Assembly (NCBI GenBank): GCA_947626435.1
Contig: CANQSB010000014.1
Location: 1 to 64,000, forward strand
DNA: 64,000 nt
Source of the DNA: an uncultured Lachnospiraceae bacterium
GTDB taxonomy: Bacteria; Bacillota; Clostridia; Lachnospirales; Lachnospiraceae
Reading direction: 5' to 3'
The translations under genes were made by a program, and so were the position numbers. Positions 20,001-29,971 of this stretch are shown here, piece by piece. Every line of letters starts with the position of its first letter. Position 1 is the stretch's first letter. The notes beneath the pieces are model-generated. The model saw only the letters and a program-made list of their open reading frames with translations, was not told the DNA's origin and made no database searches.

Positions 20001-20804
20001 ATGAAAAAAATCATAAAGGCATTATTAATGCTTACCTGTGTTTTTGCCTTGACGGCATGCGGCGCAGATGAAACTGTTTCGGAGGTTCAGCAGAATAAAG
20101 TAGATGTGGCGGAGCAGCGCGTAGATGATATTATAAAAATGTTTGAGTCGATAGTGAATGAAGGTCAGGCTGACGAATTCCTTGACAATTACAATAATGT
20201 CGAGCTTTCGGCGCTGTTTGAACAGGGCGGATACAGAACCGAGGGGACTGCCGTAAGGTCTGCGATTACTTCATTCAAGTCAGGTATTGCGGATATGGGT
20301 GGCATTTCCGAGATAGGCGATGTTTCTTCTGAATTTGACGAGGACACGATTACGGTTACGGTAAATGTCACGGGCGCAAATAAAAACGGCAAGGTAGAGC
20401 TTATTTTTTCAAATGATATCTTCCTTTCAATGGAATCATGCACTTTGAATGTGGACGAAACCTTTGGCTCTCTTATGGAAGGCGCGGCACTCAACACCCT
20501 GCTTGGCATGGGCACGGTATTTGTCGTACTGATTTTGATAAGCATTATCATAGCGCAGTTTGGAAGAATCAACAAATTTGTGACAAACCGCGAAAAGAAG
20601 AATGAGCAGGCACAGGCATCTGCACCCGCACCCGCGCCAGCACCTGTAATTGAACAGCCCCAGCCGGAGGAGGAGCTTTCTGATGACGAGGAGCTTGTGG
20701 CTGTTATAGCTGCGGCGATTGCGGCGTATGAAGGCACAAGCACAGAGGGCTTCCAGGTAAGAAGCATCAAGAGAGCAAGTAATGGAGGCTGGAAAAAACA
20801 TTAA
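20001..20804 (+). CDS. OadG-family gamma-like subunit with N-terminal lipoprotein/extracytoplasmic domain
   Basis: Lipobox ALTACG, extracytoplasmic domain, one TM (LGMGTVFVVLILISIIIAQFGRI), Ala/Pro linker and OadG-like tail (ELVAVIAAAIAAYEG...FQVRSIKR). Confidence 0.75.
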   Translation: MKKIIKALLMLTCVFALTACGADETVSEVQQNKVDVAEQRVDDIIKMFESIVNEGQADEFLDNYNNVELSALFEQGGYRTEGTAVRSAITSFKSGIADMGGISEIGDVSSEFDEDTITVTVNVTGANKNGKVELIFSNDIFLSMESCTLNVDETFGSLMEGAALNTLLGMGTVFVVLILISIIIAQFGRINKFVTNREKKNEQAQASAPAPAPAPVIEQPQPEEELSDDEELVAVIAAAIAAYEGTSTEGFQVRSIKRASNGGWKKH

Positions 20805-20973
20805 GAAATTTTAACTGCTGAAAGCAGTTTATACTCGGCAGCAATGGCTGTTTCGTGAAGAATTTCTAAATGTTTTTGGAAAAACGCAAGGGCAGCGTTT
20901 TTCTCGGATTGAATTAATAACTGAATTAAATTAATAAAAATAATAGCCAACAATCGGCAGAAGGAGAGAAAAA

Positions 20974-21348
20974 ATGAAAAATTATACAATTACCGTAAAT
21001 GGAAACGTATATGACGTAGTAGTAGAGGAGGGCGCGGGGGCGGGCGCTCCTGCGGCGGCACCGAAGGCTGCACCTAAAGCAGCGCCGAAGGCGGCTCCTG
21101 CAGCTCCCAAGGCAGCGGCGTCAGGCACGCAGGGAAGCGTTAAGATTGAGGCAGGCGCGGCAGGCAAGGTATTCAAGATTGAAGCTAATGTAGGTCAGGC
21201 TGTCAAGAAAGGCGACACGGTAGTAATCGTAGAAGCCATGAAGATGGAAATCCCTGTAGTAGCTCCGCAGGATGGCACTGTAGCGAGCGTTAATGTGGCG
21301 GTAGGCGACGCTGTAGAGGCTGGCACCGTACTTGCGACATTGAATTAA
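20974..21348 (+). CDS. biotin carboxyl carrier protein
   Basis: Ala/Pro/Lys linker then biotinyl domain with VIVEAMKMEIPV. Confidence 0.95.
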   Translation: MKNYTITVNGNVYDVVVEEGAGAGAPAAAPKAAPKAAPKAAPAAPKAAASGTQGSVKIEAGAAGKVFKIEANVGQAVKKGDTVVIVEAMKMEIPVVAPQDGTVASVNVAVGDAVEAGTVLATLN

Positions 21349-21383
21349 AAGAAAACCTTTAAATACTATAGGAGGTCAACAAA

Positions 21384-22532
21384 ATGTCTTATATAGCAGA
21401 AACATTGAACAATCTGATACACCAGACAGCGTTTTTCAACATTAGTTTTGGCAATGTAATCATGATTGGCGTTGCTTGCGTATTTTTATACCTTGCTATT
21501 GCAAAGGGCTTTGAGCCGCTGCTTTTAACTCCGATAGCTTTCGGTATGCTGCTTGTCAATATTTATCCTGATATTATCGCGCCTATCGGCGAGGACGGCA
21601 CAGCGGGCGGATTGCTGTATTATTTCTATCTGCTTGACGAGTGGGCAATCCTTCCCTCGCTTATATTTATGGGCGTCGGGGCTATGACGGATTTCGGTCC
21701 TTTGATTGCCAATCCAAAGAGCTTCCTGCTCGGCGCGGCGGCGCAGTTTGGCATATTTGCCGCATACTTTGGAGCTATCGCTATGGGCTTCAATGACAAA
21801 GCGGCAGCGGCAGTATCAATAATCGGCGGCGCAGACGGTCCTACATCTATCTTCCTTGCGGGAAAGCTTGGACAGACAGGATTGCTTGGACCTATCGCAG
21901 TGGCGGCATACTCATATATGGCGCTTGTACCGCTTATCCAGCCGCCTATAATGAAGGCTCTCACTACTGAAAAAGAGAGAAAAATCAAGATGGCGCAGCT
22001 TCGCCCTGTAACAAAGCTTGAAAAGATTTTATTCCCGATAGTTGTTACGATAGTCGTGTGCCTGATACTTCCCACTACAGCTCCGCTTGTAGGTATGCTT
22101 ATGCTTGGCAATCTCTTTAGGGAGTCAGGAGTGGTAAGGCAGCTCACGGATACGGCGTCAAACGCGCTTATGTATATCGTCGTTATCCTGCTTGGCACGT
22201 CAGTAGGCGCTACGACGAGCGCAGAAGCGTTTTTGAACTGGGATACGATTAAGATAGTTATTTTAGGACTTGCGGCATTTGCGTTTGGCACGGCGGCAGG
22301 CGTGCTTTTCGGCAAGCTTATGTGCATTGCCACAAAGGGCAAGGTAAATCCTTTGATTGGCTCGGCTGGAGTTTCGGCGGTTCCTATGGCGGCACGCGTT
22401 TCACAGAAGGTCGGCGCGGAGGCGGATCCTACAAACTTCCTGCTCATGCATGCCATGGGACCTAACGTAGCTGGCGTTATCGGCACGGCGGTAGCTGCGG
22501 GTACGTTTATGGCAATCTTTGGGGTATTCTAA
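21384..22532 (+). CDS. oadB: Na+-translocating decarboxylase beta subunit
   Basis: Multi-pass protein with [29 protein letters not shown] and [18 protein letters not shown]. Confidence 0.95.
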   Translation: MSYIAETLNNLIHQTAFFNISFGNVIMIGVACVFLYLAIAKGFEPLLLTPIAFGMLLVNIYPDIIAPIGEDGTAGGLLYYFYLLDEWAILPSLIFMGVGAMTDFGPLIANPKSFLLGAAAQFGIFAAYFGAIAMGFNDKAAAAVSIIGGADGPTSIFLAGKLGQTGLLGPIAVAAYSYMALVPLIQPPIMKALTTEKERKIKMAQLRPVTKLEKILFPIVVTIVVCLILPTTAPLVGMLMLGNLFRESGVVRQLTDTASNALMYIVVILLGTSVGATTSAEAFLNWDTIKIVILGLAAFAFGTAAGVLFGKLMCIATKGKVNPLIGSAGVSAVPMAARVSQKVGAEADPTNFLLMHAMGPNVAGVIGTAVAAGTFMAIFGVF

Positions 22533-22647
22533 GCATGCCTAAAAAATAATTGTGTTATTGATTAATCATTTTTCTTCAAAATATAAGGAGGAAAATTCCT
22601 CTGCTCGATAGAGGAGCTTGTATTAAAAAAAACAAGGAGGAATAAAA

Positions 22648-24084
22648 ATGTCAGAAACAGTTAAAAAACCTGTTGGGATTACCGAGACAGTGCTCCGCGA
22701 TTCCCATCAGTCATTAATAGCGACAAGAATGCCGACAGAGCTTATGCTTCCCATTCTTGAAACAATGGATAAGGTCGGCTATCACTCATTGGAGTGCTGG
22801 GGCGGCGCTACGTTTGACGCGTCACTTCGTTTCTTAAAGGAAGACCCGTGGGAGAGACTTAGGAAAATCAGGGATAAGGTTAAGAACACGAAGCTCCAGA
22901 TGCTTTTTAGAGGCCAGAATATCCTTGGCTACCGTCATTATGCGGACGATGTTGTTACAGAGTTTGTTGAAAAGTCTATTGCAAACGGCATTGATATAAT
23001 CCGTATTTTTGACTGCTTTAACGATTTGAGAAATTTACAGTGCGCGGTAAATGCCGCAAACGCTATCAAAAAGAGAGAGGGCAGGGGACACGCGCAGGTT
23101 GCGCTTTCCTATACTCTGGGCGATGCTTATACGCTTGAATACTGGATGAAGATGGCTCATGACATTGAGGAGATGGGCGCTGATTCTATCTGTATCAAGG
23201 ATATGGCAGGCTTGCTTGTGCCTTATAAGGCTGAGGAGCTTATCAAGGCAATGAAGTCTTCGACAAAGCTTCCTATCCAGCTCCACACGCACTATACGTC
23301 AGGCGTGGCTTCAATGACTTACCTTAAAGCGGTAGAGGCTGGCGTAGATGTCATCGACTGCGCGATTTCTCCGTTTGCGCTCGGCACGTCGCAGCCCGCT
23401 ACAGAGGTTATGGTGGAGACCTTCAAGGGCACTCCGTATGACACGGGCTTCGACCAGAATCTTCTCGCCCAGATTGCGGAGCATTTCCGTCCTTACAGAG
23501 AGGAGTGCTTAAAGAGCGGACTGCTTAATCCCAAGGTGCTTGGCGTTGACATCAAGACATTGCTCTATCAGGTGCCGGGCGGCATGCTTTCGAATATGGT
23601 TAGCCAGCTTAAAGAGCAGAATGCCGAGGATAAATATTATGAAGTGCTTGAGGAAATCCCCAGAGTGCGCAAAGACCTTGGCGAGCCTCCACTTGTTACG
23701 CCGTCATCTCAGATTGTCGGCACGCAGGCGGTATTTAACGTGCTTATGGGCGAGCGCTACAAGATGGCTACAAAGGAGACAAAGGCGGTTCTTCGCGGCG
23801 AGTACGGTCAGACCGTCAAGCCCTTCAACAAAGAAGTGCAGGATAAGGTGCTTTCAGATGAGGAGAAGGCAAATATTATTACCTGCCGTCCCGCAGATAA
23901 TCTTCCTAATGAGTTAGCTAAGATTGAGGAAGAAATGAAGGAGTGGAAGCAGCAGGACGAGGACGTATTGTCATACGCGTTGTTCCCGCAGGTTGCTACA
24001 GAATTCTTTAAGTATCGTCAGGCTCAGCAGGAAAAGGTTGATATGACGCAGGCTGATACGAAGAATGGAGCTTATCCCGTATAA
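22648..24084 (+). CDS. oadA: oxaloacetate decarboxylase alpha / transcarboxylase 5S-like subunit without biotinyl domain
   Basis: ITETVLRDSHQSLIATRM, LECWGGATFDASLRFLKEDPWERL, IQLHTHYTSG. No C-terminal AMKM motif. Confidence 0.92.
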   Translation: MSETVKKPVGITETVLRDSHQSLIATRMPTELMLPILETMDKVGYHSLECWGGATFDASLRFLKEDPWERLRKIRDKVKNTKLQMLFRGQNILGYRHYADDVVTEFVEKSIANGIDIIRIFDCFNDLRNLQCAVNAANAIKKREGRGHAQVALSYTLGDAYTLEYWMKMAHDIEEMGADSICIKDMAGLLVPYKAEELIKAMKSSTKLPIQLHTHYTSGVASMTYLKAVEAGVDVIDCAISPFALGTSQPATEVMVETFKGTPYDTGFDQNLLAQIAEHFRPYREECLKSGLLNPKVLGVDIKTLLYQVPGGMLSNMVSQLKEQNAEDKYYEVLEEIPRVRKDLGEPPLVTPSSQIVGTQAVFNVLMGERYKMATKETKAVLRGEYGQTVKPFNKEVQDKVLSDEEKANIITCRPADNLPNELAKIEEEMKEWKQQDEDVLSYALFPQVATEFFKYRQAQQEKVDMTQADTKNGAYPV

Positions 24085-24097
24085 ATCGGGAGAAGGT

Positions 24098-24135
24098 CAG
24101 TATCGGGTTAAGTTCCTTAACCCGATACTGTTTTT
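24098..24135 (+). terminator. rho-independent terminator
   Basis: CAGTATCGGGTTAAG-ttc-CTTAACCCGATACTG perfect 15-bp stem, then TTTTT. Confidence 0.9.
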
Positions 24136-24183
24136 AGCCTGCAAGTAGCGAGGGCAGCCTGTAGGGGAGTAGGAGGTTATACT

Positions 24184-24729
24184 ATGGCAAGGAAAGAACA
24201 AATAACGAAAGAAAAGATTTTGGAAACTGCCTTTGACTTAGCCAGGGAGGAAGGAATAGACAGCGTGACCGCGAGAAAGCTTGCCACGCGCATAGGCTGT
24301 TCGACGCAGCCAATTTTCAGGGTTTATTCAAATATGAATGAGCTTTATATGGATGTATACCAAAAAGCGACAGACGCGTTTAATGATTATTATGAAAGCT
24401 TCAAGTCAGAGATGGACACGCCGTTTATACATCTTGGGCTTGCTTATATAAATTATGCGAAGGAGCAGAGCGAACTTTTCAAACTGCTTTTCCAGTCAGA
24501 CAAAAGAGGAAGCAAGAGCTTATATGAACTTTTGAACGGCAAAAACGGAGCCGTCACGAAGGAGATAAACCGCGCCGCTGAAAAAGGCTGTAAAAATCCG
24601 AGCGGGCTGTTTATGAAGATGTGGATATTTATATACGGCTGCTCATGCATGGCGTTGACGGGGGATTATGACTTGACGCAGGAGGAAACCATAGAATTTT
24701 TGAAGGATATATATAAAAGCTGTGCCTGA
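24184..24729 (+). CDS. TetR/AcrR-family regulator
   Basis: N-terminal TetR HTH: ITKEKILETAFDLAREEGIDSVTARKLATRIGCSTQPIFRVYSNM. Confidence 0.85.
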   Translation: MARKEQITKEKILETAFDLAREEGIDSVTARKLATRIGCSTQPIFRVYSNMNELYMDVYQKATDAFNDYYESFKSEMDTPFIHLGLAYINYAKEQSELFKLLFQSDKRGSKSLYELLNGKNGAVTKEINRAAEKGCKNPSGLFMKMWIFIYGCSCMALTGDYDLTQEETIEFLKDIYKSCA

Positions 24730-24765
24730 GTGAATTTAACAAATGTAAAAGATTGAGGTCTGCAG

Positions 24766-25707
24766 ATGGAAGAAAGATATGACGTCATATCACGGATAAA
24801 CGAAAAATACAATAAGATGAGCAAGAGCCACAAAAAAATTGCGACCTTTATTATAGACCATTATGAGCAGGCAGCTTTTATGACGGCGGCAAAGCTTGGC
24901 AAAGCGGTGGGAATAAGCGAATCTACCGTAGTGCGTTTTGCGTATGCGTTGGGTTATGAGGGTTATCCTGAATTTCAGGAAGATTTGGCGGAGTGGGTGA
25001 AGAATAAGCTCAACTCAATTCAAAAAATCGGCGAGAAGTACGGCAGAAGTACGCAATCTGAGATTTTAACCTCGGTTTTGAACGCGGATATAGAAAAGAT
25101 AGACGACACGATTGAACATGTAGACCCGCAGGCGTTTGAAATGGCGGTTGACATTATTTTGAACGCAAAGAGAGTGTATATTATTGGCATCAGAAGCTGT
25201 AAGCCGCTTGCGGAGTTCATGCACTTTTACCTCAATATGATACGCGGCGATGTATATCTTCTGTCTTCGACAAGCACTTCGGAAATTTTTGAGCAGATGC
25301 TTAGGATTGACTCTAAAGACGCGATTATAGGCATAAGCTTTCCGCGGTATTCCATGAGGACGTTAAAGGCGATGGAACTTGCAAACGACAAAAACGCAAA
25401 GGTCATAACCATCACAGACACTATACATTCACCAATGTGCCTGTATTCTTCGTGCAATCTTATGGCAAGGAGCGATATGGTTTCGATAGTTGACTCGCTT
25501 GTAGCGCCTCTCAGCCTTATCAATGCGCTTGTCGTGGCGCTATGCCTCAAGCGCCCCAATGACGTGAAGAAAAACCTTGAATCGCTTGAATACGCATGGG
25601 ACAATTATCAGGTATACCTTAAGGACGAGATTAATTTTATTGATGACGAAATGCTGCAGACGCCGCTTCAAGAGCAGTCGGAGCAGAAAAGAAGGAAAAA
25701 GAATTGA
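24766..25707 (+). CDS. MurR/RpiR-family regulator
   Basis: HTH_6 region (SHKKIATFIIDHYEQAAFMTAAKLGKAVGISESTVVRFAYALGYEGYPEFQ) and SIS domain. Confidence 0.92.
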   Translation: MEERYDVISRINEKYNKMSKSHKKIATFIIDHYEQAAFMTAAKLGKAVGISESTVVRFAYALGYEGYPEFQEDLAEWVKNKLNSIQKIGEKYGRSTQSEILTSVLNADIEKIDDTIEHVDPQAFEMAVDIILNAKRVYIIGIRSCKPLAEFMHFYLNMIRGDVYLLSSTSTSEIFEQMLRIDSKDAIIGISFPRYSMRTLKAMELANDKNAKVITITDTIHSPMCLYSSCNLMARSDMVSIVDSLVAPLSLINALVVALCLKRPNDVKKNLESLEYAWDNYQVYLKDEINFIDDEMLQTPLQEQSEQKRRKKN

Positions 25708-27026
25708 GCAATAATATCATAGTGGCAGGCGGCGGTGCAGCGGGGATGATGGCAGCCATAGCGGCGGCAAAAAGCGTTGGTAGGCGCGGTAAGATTATAT
25801 TGATAGAAAAAAACGAAAAGCTTGGCAAAAAACTTTTTATAACGGGCAAGGGCAGGTGCAATGTGACAAATGCCTGTGAAACGGGAGAGCTTTTTGACAA
25901 TATAACGGAACATTCAAAATTTTTGTACAGCGCGATTTATGGCTTTGACAATGGCGCTGTCATGAATTTCTTTGAGGAAGCGGGCTGTAAGCTTAAAATT
26001 GAGCGTGGACAGCGAGTTTTTCCTGTATCGGATCATAGTTCCGACATTATAAAGGCGTTGGAGCATGAGCTTGGAAAACTTGGAGTGGAAGTCCTTCTCA
26101 ACAGCGAGGTCAAACGGATACGGCTCGCGGATTGTGATGAAAATTTGGAAGCTGATAAGGCTTCAAAGGTAAAATTAAAATCAAAGCAGGACAAAAAGGC
26201 GGTCGGGGTTGAATATTTTGACAGGTCATCAAAAAAGACGCATGTGATAGACGCAAAAGGCGTTATCGTGGCAACGGGCGGTATGTCGTATGCGTCTACG
26301 GGCTCTACGGGTGACGGTTATCGCTTCGCCGAGTCGTGCGGACACAAAATAACGGAGCTTTCACCAGCGCTTGTGCCTTTTTCGGTAAGTGAAGAATGGT
26401 GTTATGAACTGCAGGGACTTTCGCTGAAAAATGTGCAGGCAGTCGTAGAAGCCGAAGGGAAGGAGATATTTTCCGACTTTGGCGAGATGCTTTTCACGCA
26501 TTATGGCGTCAGCGGACCGTTGATATTGAGTGTGAGCAGCTATTTTGTGCATAAGGGTTGTAAAAAGGCAAAGCTTTACATAGATTTAAAGCCTGCGCTT
26601 ACTGTCGAGCAGCTTGACAGGCGCGTATTGAGAGAGTTTGACGATAATAAGAATAAGCAGTTTAAAAATGCAATTACAAGTCTTTTCCCAGCCAAGCTGT
26701 TACCGATTATGCCAAGACTTTCGGGGATTAATCCCGACAAGAAGGTAAACGAAATCACCAAGGAGGAGAGGGAGCGTTTCGTCAGGGTGATAAAGCGTAT
26801 GGAGCTTACGATAACAGGCGTGAGAGGCTATGATGAGGCGATTGTCACTAAGGGCGGCGTTGACGTCAAGGGGATAAATCCGTCAACTATGGAATCTAAG
26901 CTTGTAAAGGGGCTTTATTTTGCAGGCGAGGTGCTTGACTTGGACGCGCTGACAGGCGGGTTTAATCTGCAGATTGCGTGGTCTACCGGGCATCTGGCGG
27001 GAGAGTCGGTTGTAGAGGGAATTTGA
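25704..27026 (+). CDS. BaiN/HI0933-family FAD-dependent oxidoreductase
   Basis: IIVAGGGAAGMMAAIAAA, LFITGKGRCNVTNAC, ATGGMSYASTGSTGDGYRFAES, GEVLDLDALTGGFNLQIAWSTG. Confidence 0.92.
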   Translation: MSNNIIVAGGGAAGMMAAIAAAKSVGRRGKIILIEKNEKLGKKLFITGKGRCNVTNACETGELFDNITEHSKFLYSAIYGFDNGAVMNFFEEAGCKLKIERGQRVFPVSDHSSDIIKALEHELGKLGVEVLLNSEVKRIRLADCDENLEADKASKVKLKSKQDKKAVGVEYFDRSSKKTHVIDAKGVIVATGGMSYASTGSTGDGYRFAESCGHKITELSPALVPFSVSEEWCYELQGLSLKNVQAVVEAEGKEIFSDFGEMLFTHYGVSGPLILSVSSYFVHKGCKKAKLYIDLKPALTVEQLDRRVLREFDDNKNKQFKNAITSLFPAKLLPIMPRLSGINPDKKVNEITKEERERFVRVIKRMELTITGVRGYDEAIVTKGGVDVKGINPSTMESKLVKGLYFAGEVLDLDALTGGFNLQIAWSTGHLAGESVVEGI

Positions 27027-27135
27027 CAGCAAGGTTTCGTGAGGCTGCATATGCTTTCCGAATTTAGTTAAAATATATGAAATCGCGACTTGGCGTTCAA
27101 TGAAGCGGGTTGCGGGCAAAGAAAGGAATCAAAAA

Positions 27136-27792
27136 ATGAGTTACAGTATAGCGATTGACGGCCCTGCGGGGGCAGGAAAAAGCACGATAGCAAAGCTTAT
27201 CGCCAAGAAGAAAGGCTTTATATATGTCGATACGGGCGCAATGTATAGGGCGATTGCGTTGTTTTTAATCGAAAAGGGAATAAGCGCGGATGAACAGGAC
27301 AAAATCAGCAGCGCGGTAGGCGAAGCGAACGTGACCATCAGCTATGAAAACGGCGAACAGATAGTATGGCTCAACGGGCGCAACGTCAACGGTCTGATAC
27401 GCACGGAGGAGGTAAGCAGGATGACCTCGCAGAGCAGTGTAAATAAGGATGTGCGTGAAAAGCTTGTGGAGTTGCAGCGTGAGCTTGCCAAAAAAGAAAA
27501 TGTAGTGATGGACGGTAGGGACATCGGCACCTGCGTTCTTCCGGATGCAAACGTCAAGGTTTATCTCACGGCGAGCAGCCATGTCAGGGCGATACGCCGC
27601 AGCGAGGAGCTAAAGGCGAAGGGAGAGCCGTGTGAGCTTGACGTCATTGAGAAGGACATTATAGACAGGGATTATCGCGACATGCACAGGGACATCTCGC
27701 CGCTTCGACAGGCGGAGGACGCTGTGCTGCTTGATTCGTCGGACATGACGATAGACGAGGTCGCCGACGCCATCATCAATATGTGCAAATAG
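27136..27792 (+). CDS. cmk: cytidylate kinase
   Basis: MSYSIAIDGPAGAGKSTIAKLIAKKKGFIYVDTGAMYRA, VVMDGRDIGTCV. Confidence 0.95.
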   Translation: MSYSIAIDGPAGAGKSTIAKLIAKKKGFIYVDTGAMYRAIALFLIEKGISADEQDKISSAVGEANVTISYENGEQIVWLNGRNVNGLIRTEEVSRMTSQSSVNKDVREKLVELQRELAKKENVVMDGRDIGTCVLPDANVKVYLTASSHVRAIRRSEELKAKGEPCELDVIEKDIIDRDYRDMHRDISPLRQAEDAVLLDSSDMTIDEVADAIINMCK

Positions 27793-27808
27793 CAGGAGGA
27801 CATTATAT

Positions 27809-28660
27809 TTGGAAGTAGTTTTGGCTAAGGCGTCGGGCTTCTGTTTCGGCGTAAAGAGGGCTGTAGACACGGTTTATGAGCAGGCGGAGGCAGGCGGCGA
27901 CATATATACCTATGGCGACATAGTCCACAATGAGGAAGTAGTAAAAGACCTGCGAAAAAAAGGCGTAAAGGTTCTGGAAAACCGAGAGGAGCTTTCAGGG
28001 CTTAACGGCGGCAAGGTGATAATACGCGCGCACGGAGTATCAAGGGAAATATGCAATTTAATAGAAGAAAAAGGGCTTGAATGTATAGACGCGACGTGCC
28101 CGTTTGTGAAGCGCATACACAATATAGTTGAAAAAGAATCATCGAACGGGCGCAGCATAATCATTATAGGAAATGATGGGCACCCTGAAGTAGAGGGCAT
28201 AAAAGGCTGGACGCAAACAGTTGCTTATGTGGTGGAATCCCATGAACAGGCACGGAATTTTAAGGCAAAAGAGGGCGAAAAGCTGTGTATTGTGTCCCAA
28301 ACGACATTTAACTACAAGAAATTTCAAGAATTAGTTGAAATTTTTCAAAAAAAAGGTTATGATATAATTGTTGCGAATACTATATGCAACGCAACACAAG
28401 AACGTCAGACGGAGGCAAGCCGGCTTGCGGCAAAAGCCGACGTCATGATTGTTATAGGCGGCGCTCACAGCTCAAATACTCGCAAGCTGTACGAGCTTTG
28501 CAAAAACGGGTGTGAGCATACCTACTATATACAAACACTGGAGGACCTGCAAACGATAGAATTACCTAATTCTGTAAAAATGGTAGGCATCACAGCGGGG
28601 GCTTCTACCCCAAACAAAATAATTGAGGAGGTTCAAAATTATGTCAGAATTAACTTTTGA
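27809..28660 (+). CDS. ispH: 4-hydroxy-3-methylbut-2-enyl diphosphate reductase
   Basis: AKASGFCFGVKRAVD, IRAHGVSREI, DATCPFVKRIH, GITAGASTPNKIIEEV. TTG start behind AGGAGG. Confidence 0.96.
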   Translation: MEVVLAKASGFCFGVKRAVDTVYEQAEAGGDIYTYGDIVHNEEVVKDLRKKGVKVLENREELSGLNGGKVIIRAHGVSREICNLIEEKGLECIDATCPFVKRIHNIVEKESSNGRSIIIIGNDGHPEVEGIKGWTQTVAYVVESHEQARNFKAKEGEKLCIVSQTTFNYKKFQELVEIFQKKGYDIIVANTICNATQERQTEASRLAAKADVMIVIGGAHSSNTRKLYELCKNGCEHTYYIQTLEDLQTIELPNSVKMVGITAGASTPNKIIEEVQNYVRINF

Positions 28661-29807
28661 ACAAATGTTAGAAGAATCATTAAAAACTATTCATACAGGA
28701 GAGGTAATTGAAGGTACAGTCATCGATGTTAAGCCCGAAGAAATCGTACTTAATATCGGTTACAAGTCAGACGGCATTCTTACGCGCAGCGAATACACCA
28801 ATGAGCCGAATGTCGACCTTACAACTATCGTAAAGCCTGATGACAAGATGGAGGTTAAGGTTCTTAAAGTAAACGACGGCGAGGGACAAGTGCTTCTCAC
28901 ATACAAGCGTCTTGCGGCTGACAGAGGCAACAAGAGAATTGAGGAAGCGTACAACAACAAGGAGGTACTCAAGGCAAAGGTATCTCAAGTATTGGACGGC
29001 GGTTTGAGCGTCGTAGTGGACGAGGTCAGGATTTTCATTCCCGCAAGCCTCGTGTCGGATGTGTACGAGAGAGATTTGAACAAATACGCGGGACAGGAGA
29101 TTGAGTTTGTAATCAGCGAGTACAATCCCAAGAGGAGAAGATATATCGGCGACCGCAAGCAGTTGATTGTCGCTAAGAAGGCAGAGCTTCAGAAGGAGCT
29201 GTTTGAGAGAATCAGCGTAGGCGACGTTGTTGAAGGCACTGTAAAGAACGTGACGGATTTTGGCGCGTTTATCGACCTTGGCGGCGTGGACGGTCTGCTT
29301 CATATTTCGGAGATGTCATGGGGACGCGTTGAGAATCCCAAGAAGGTATTTAAGGTAGGCGAGACCTTAAAGGTATTGATTAAGGATATCGACGGCACTA
29401 AGGTTGCGCTTTCACTCAAGTTTGACGATTCAAATCCTTGGAAAAACGCCGCGACTAAGTATGCGGCAGGCAATGTAGTTACGGGAAAGGTCGCAAGAAT
29501 GACGGACTTTGGCGCGTTTATCGAGTTGGAGCCGGGCATTGACGCGTTGCTTCACGTATCGCAGATTGCCAAGGAGCATATCGAGAAGCCCTCTGACGTA
29601 TTGACGGTAGGGCAGGAAGTAACGGCAAAGGTTGTTGACTTCAATGAGGAGGGCAAGAAGATAAGCCTTAGCATTAAGGCGTTGCTAGCGCCTGAAGCCA
29701 AGGAAGCTCCCAAGGCTGAAATTGAAAATGAAGACGATGCGGAAGCCGTATCCGTAGACATTGACGCGGTCATTGCAAAGCAGGAAGCGGAAGAAGCTAA
29801 CGAATAA
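28641..29807 (+). CDS. rpsA: S1-domain RNA-binding protein (ribosomal protein S1 homologue)
   Basis: Several S1 repeats (GDVVEGTVKNVTDFGAFIDLGGVDGLLHISEMSWGRV). Start overlaps the ispH end. Confidence 0.9.
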   Translation: MSELTFEQMLEESLKTIHTGEVIEGTVIDVKPEEIVLNIGYKSDGILTRSEYTNEPNVDLTTIVKPDDKMEVKVLKVNDGEGQVLLTYKRLAADRGNKRIEEAYNNKEVLKAKVSQVLDGGLSVVVDEVRIFIPASLVSDVYERDLNKYAGQEIEFVISEYNPKRRRYIGDRKQLIVAKKAELQKELFERISVGDVVEGTVKNVTDFGAFIDLGGVDGLLHISEMSWGRVENPKKVFKVGETLKVLIKDIDGTKVALSLKFDDSNPWKNAATKYAAGNVVTGKVARMTDFGAFIELEPGIDALLHVSQIAKEHIEKPSDVLTVGQEVTAKVVDFNEEGKKISLSIKALLAPEAKEAPKAEIENEDDAEAVSVDIDAVIAKQEAEEANE

Positions 29808-29830
29808 TTAAGAATTGCTTGAAATACAAT

Positions 29831-29857
29831 GCACTAGAAACATAAGGTTTCTAGTGC
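29831..29857 (+). terminator. hairpin downstream of the S1 gene
   Basis: GCACTAGAAAC / GTTTCTAGTGC, 11-bp stem. Following T-tract is weak. Confidence 0.5.
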
Positions 29858-29971
29858 AATTTGTGTATATTATATATGGTATACGGCAAACGCATAATAG
29901 CATAGACGGCTGCGAGAGGGAGTTTTGTATACGCCTAATATGATAATAAAGCGAAAGGGGAATACTTTCAT

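Noticed and set aside
21626-22486. 286-aa ORF on the - strand inside oadB
   Set aside because: Antisense shadow of a well-conserved + strand gene; composition mirrors oadB codons and no RBS or family match was seen.
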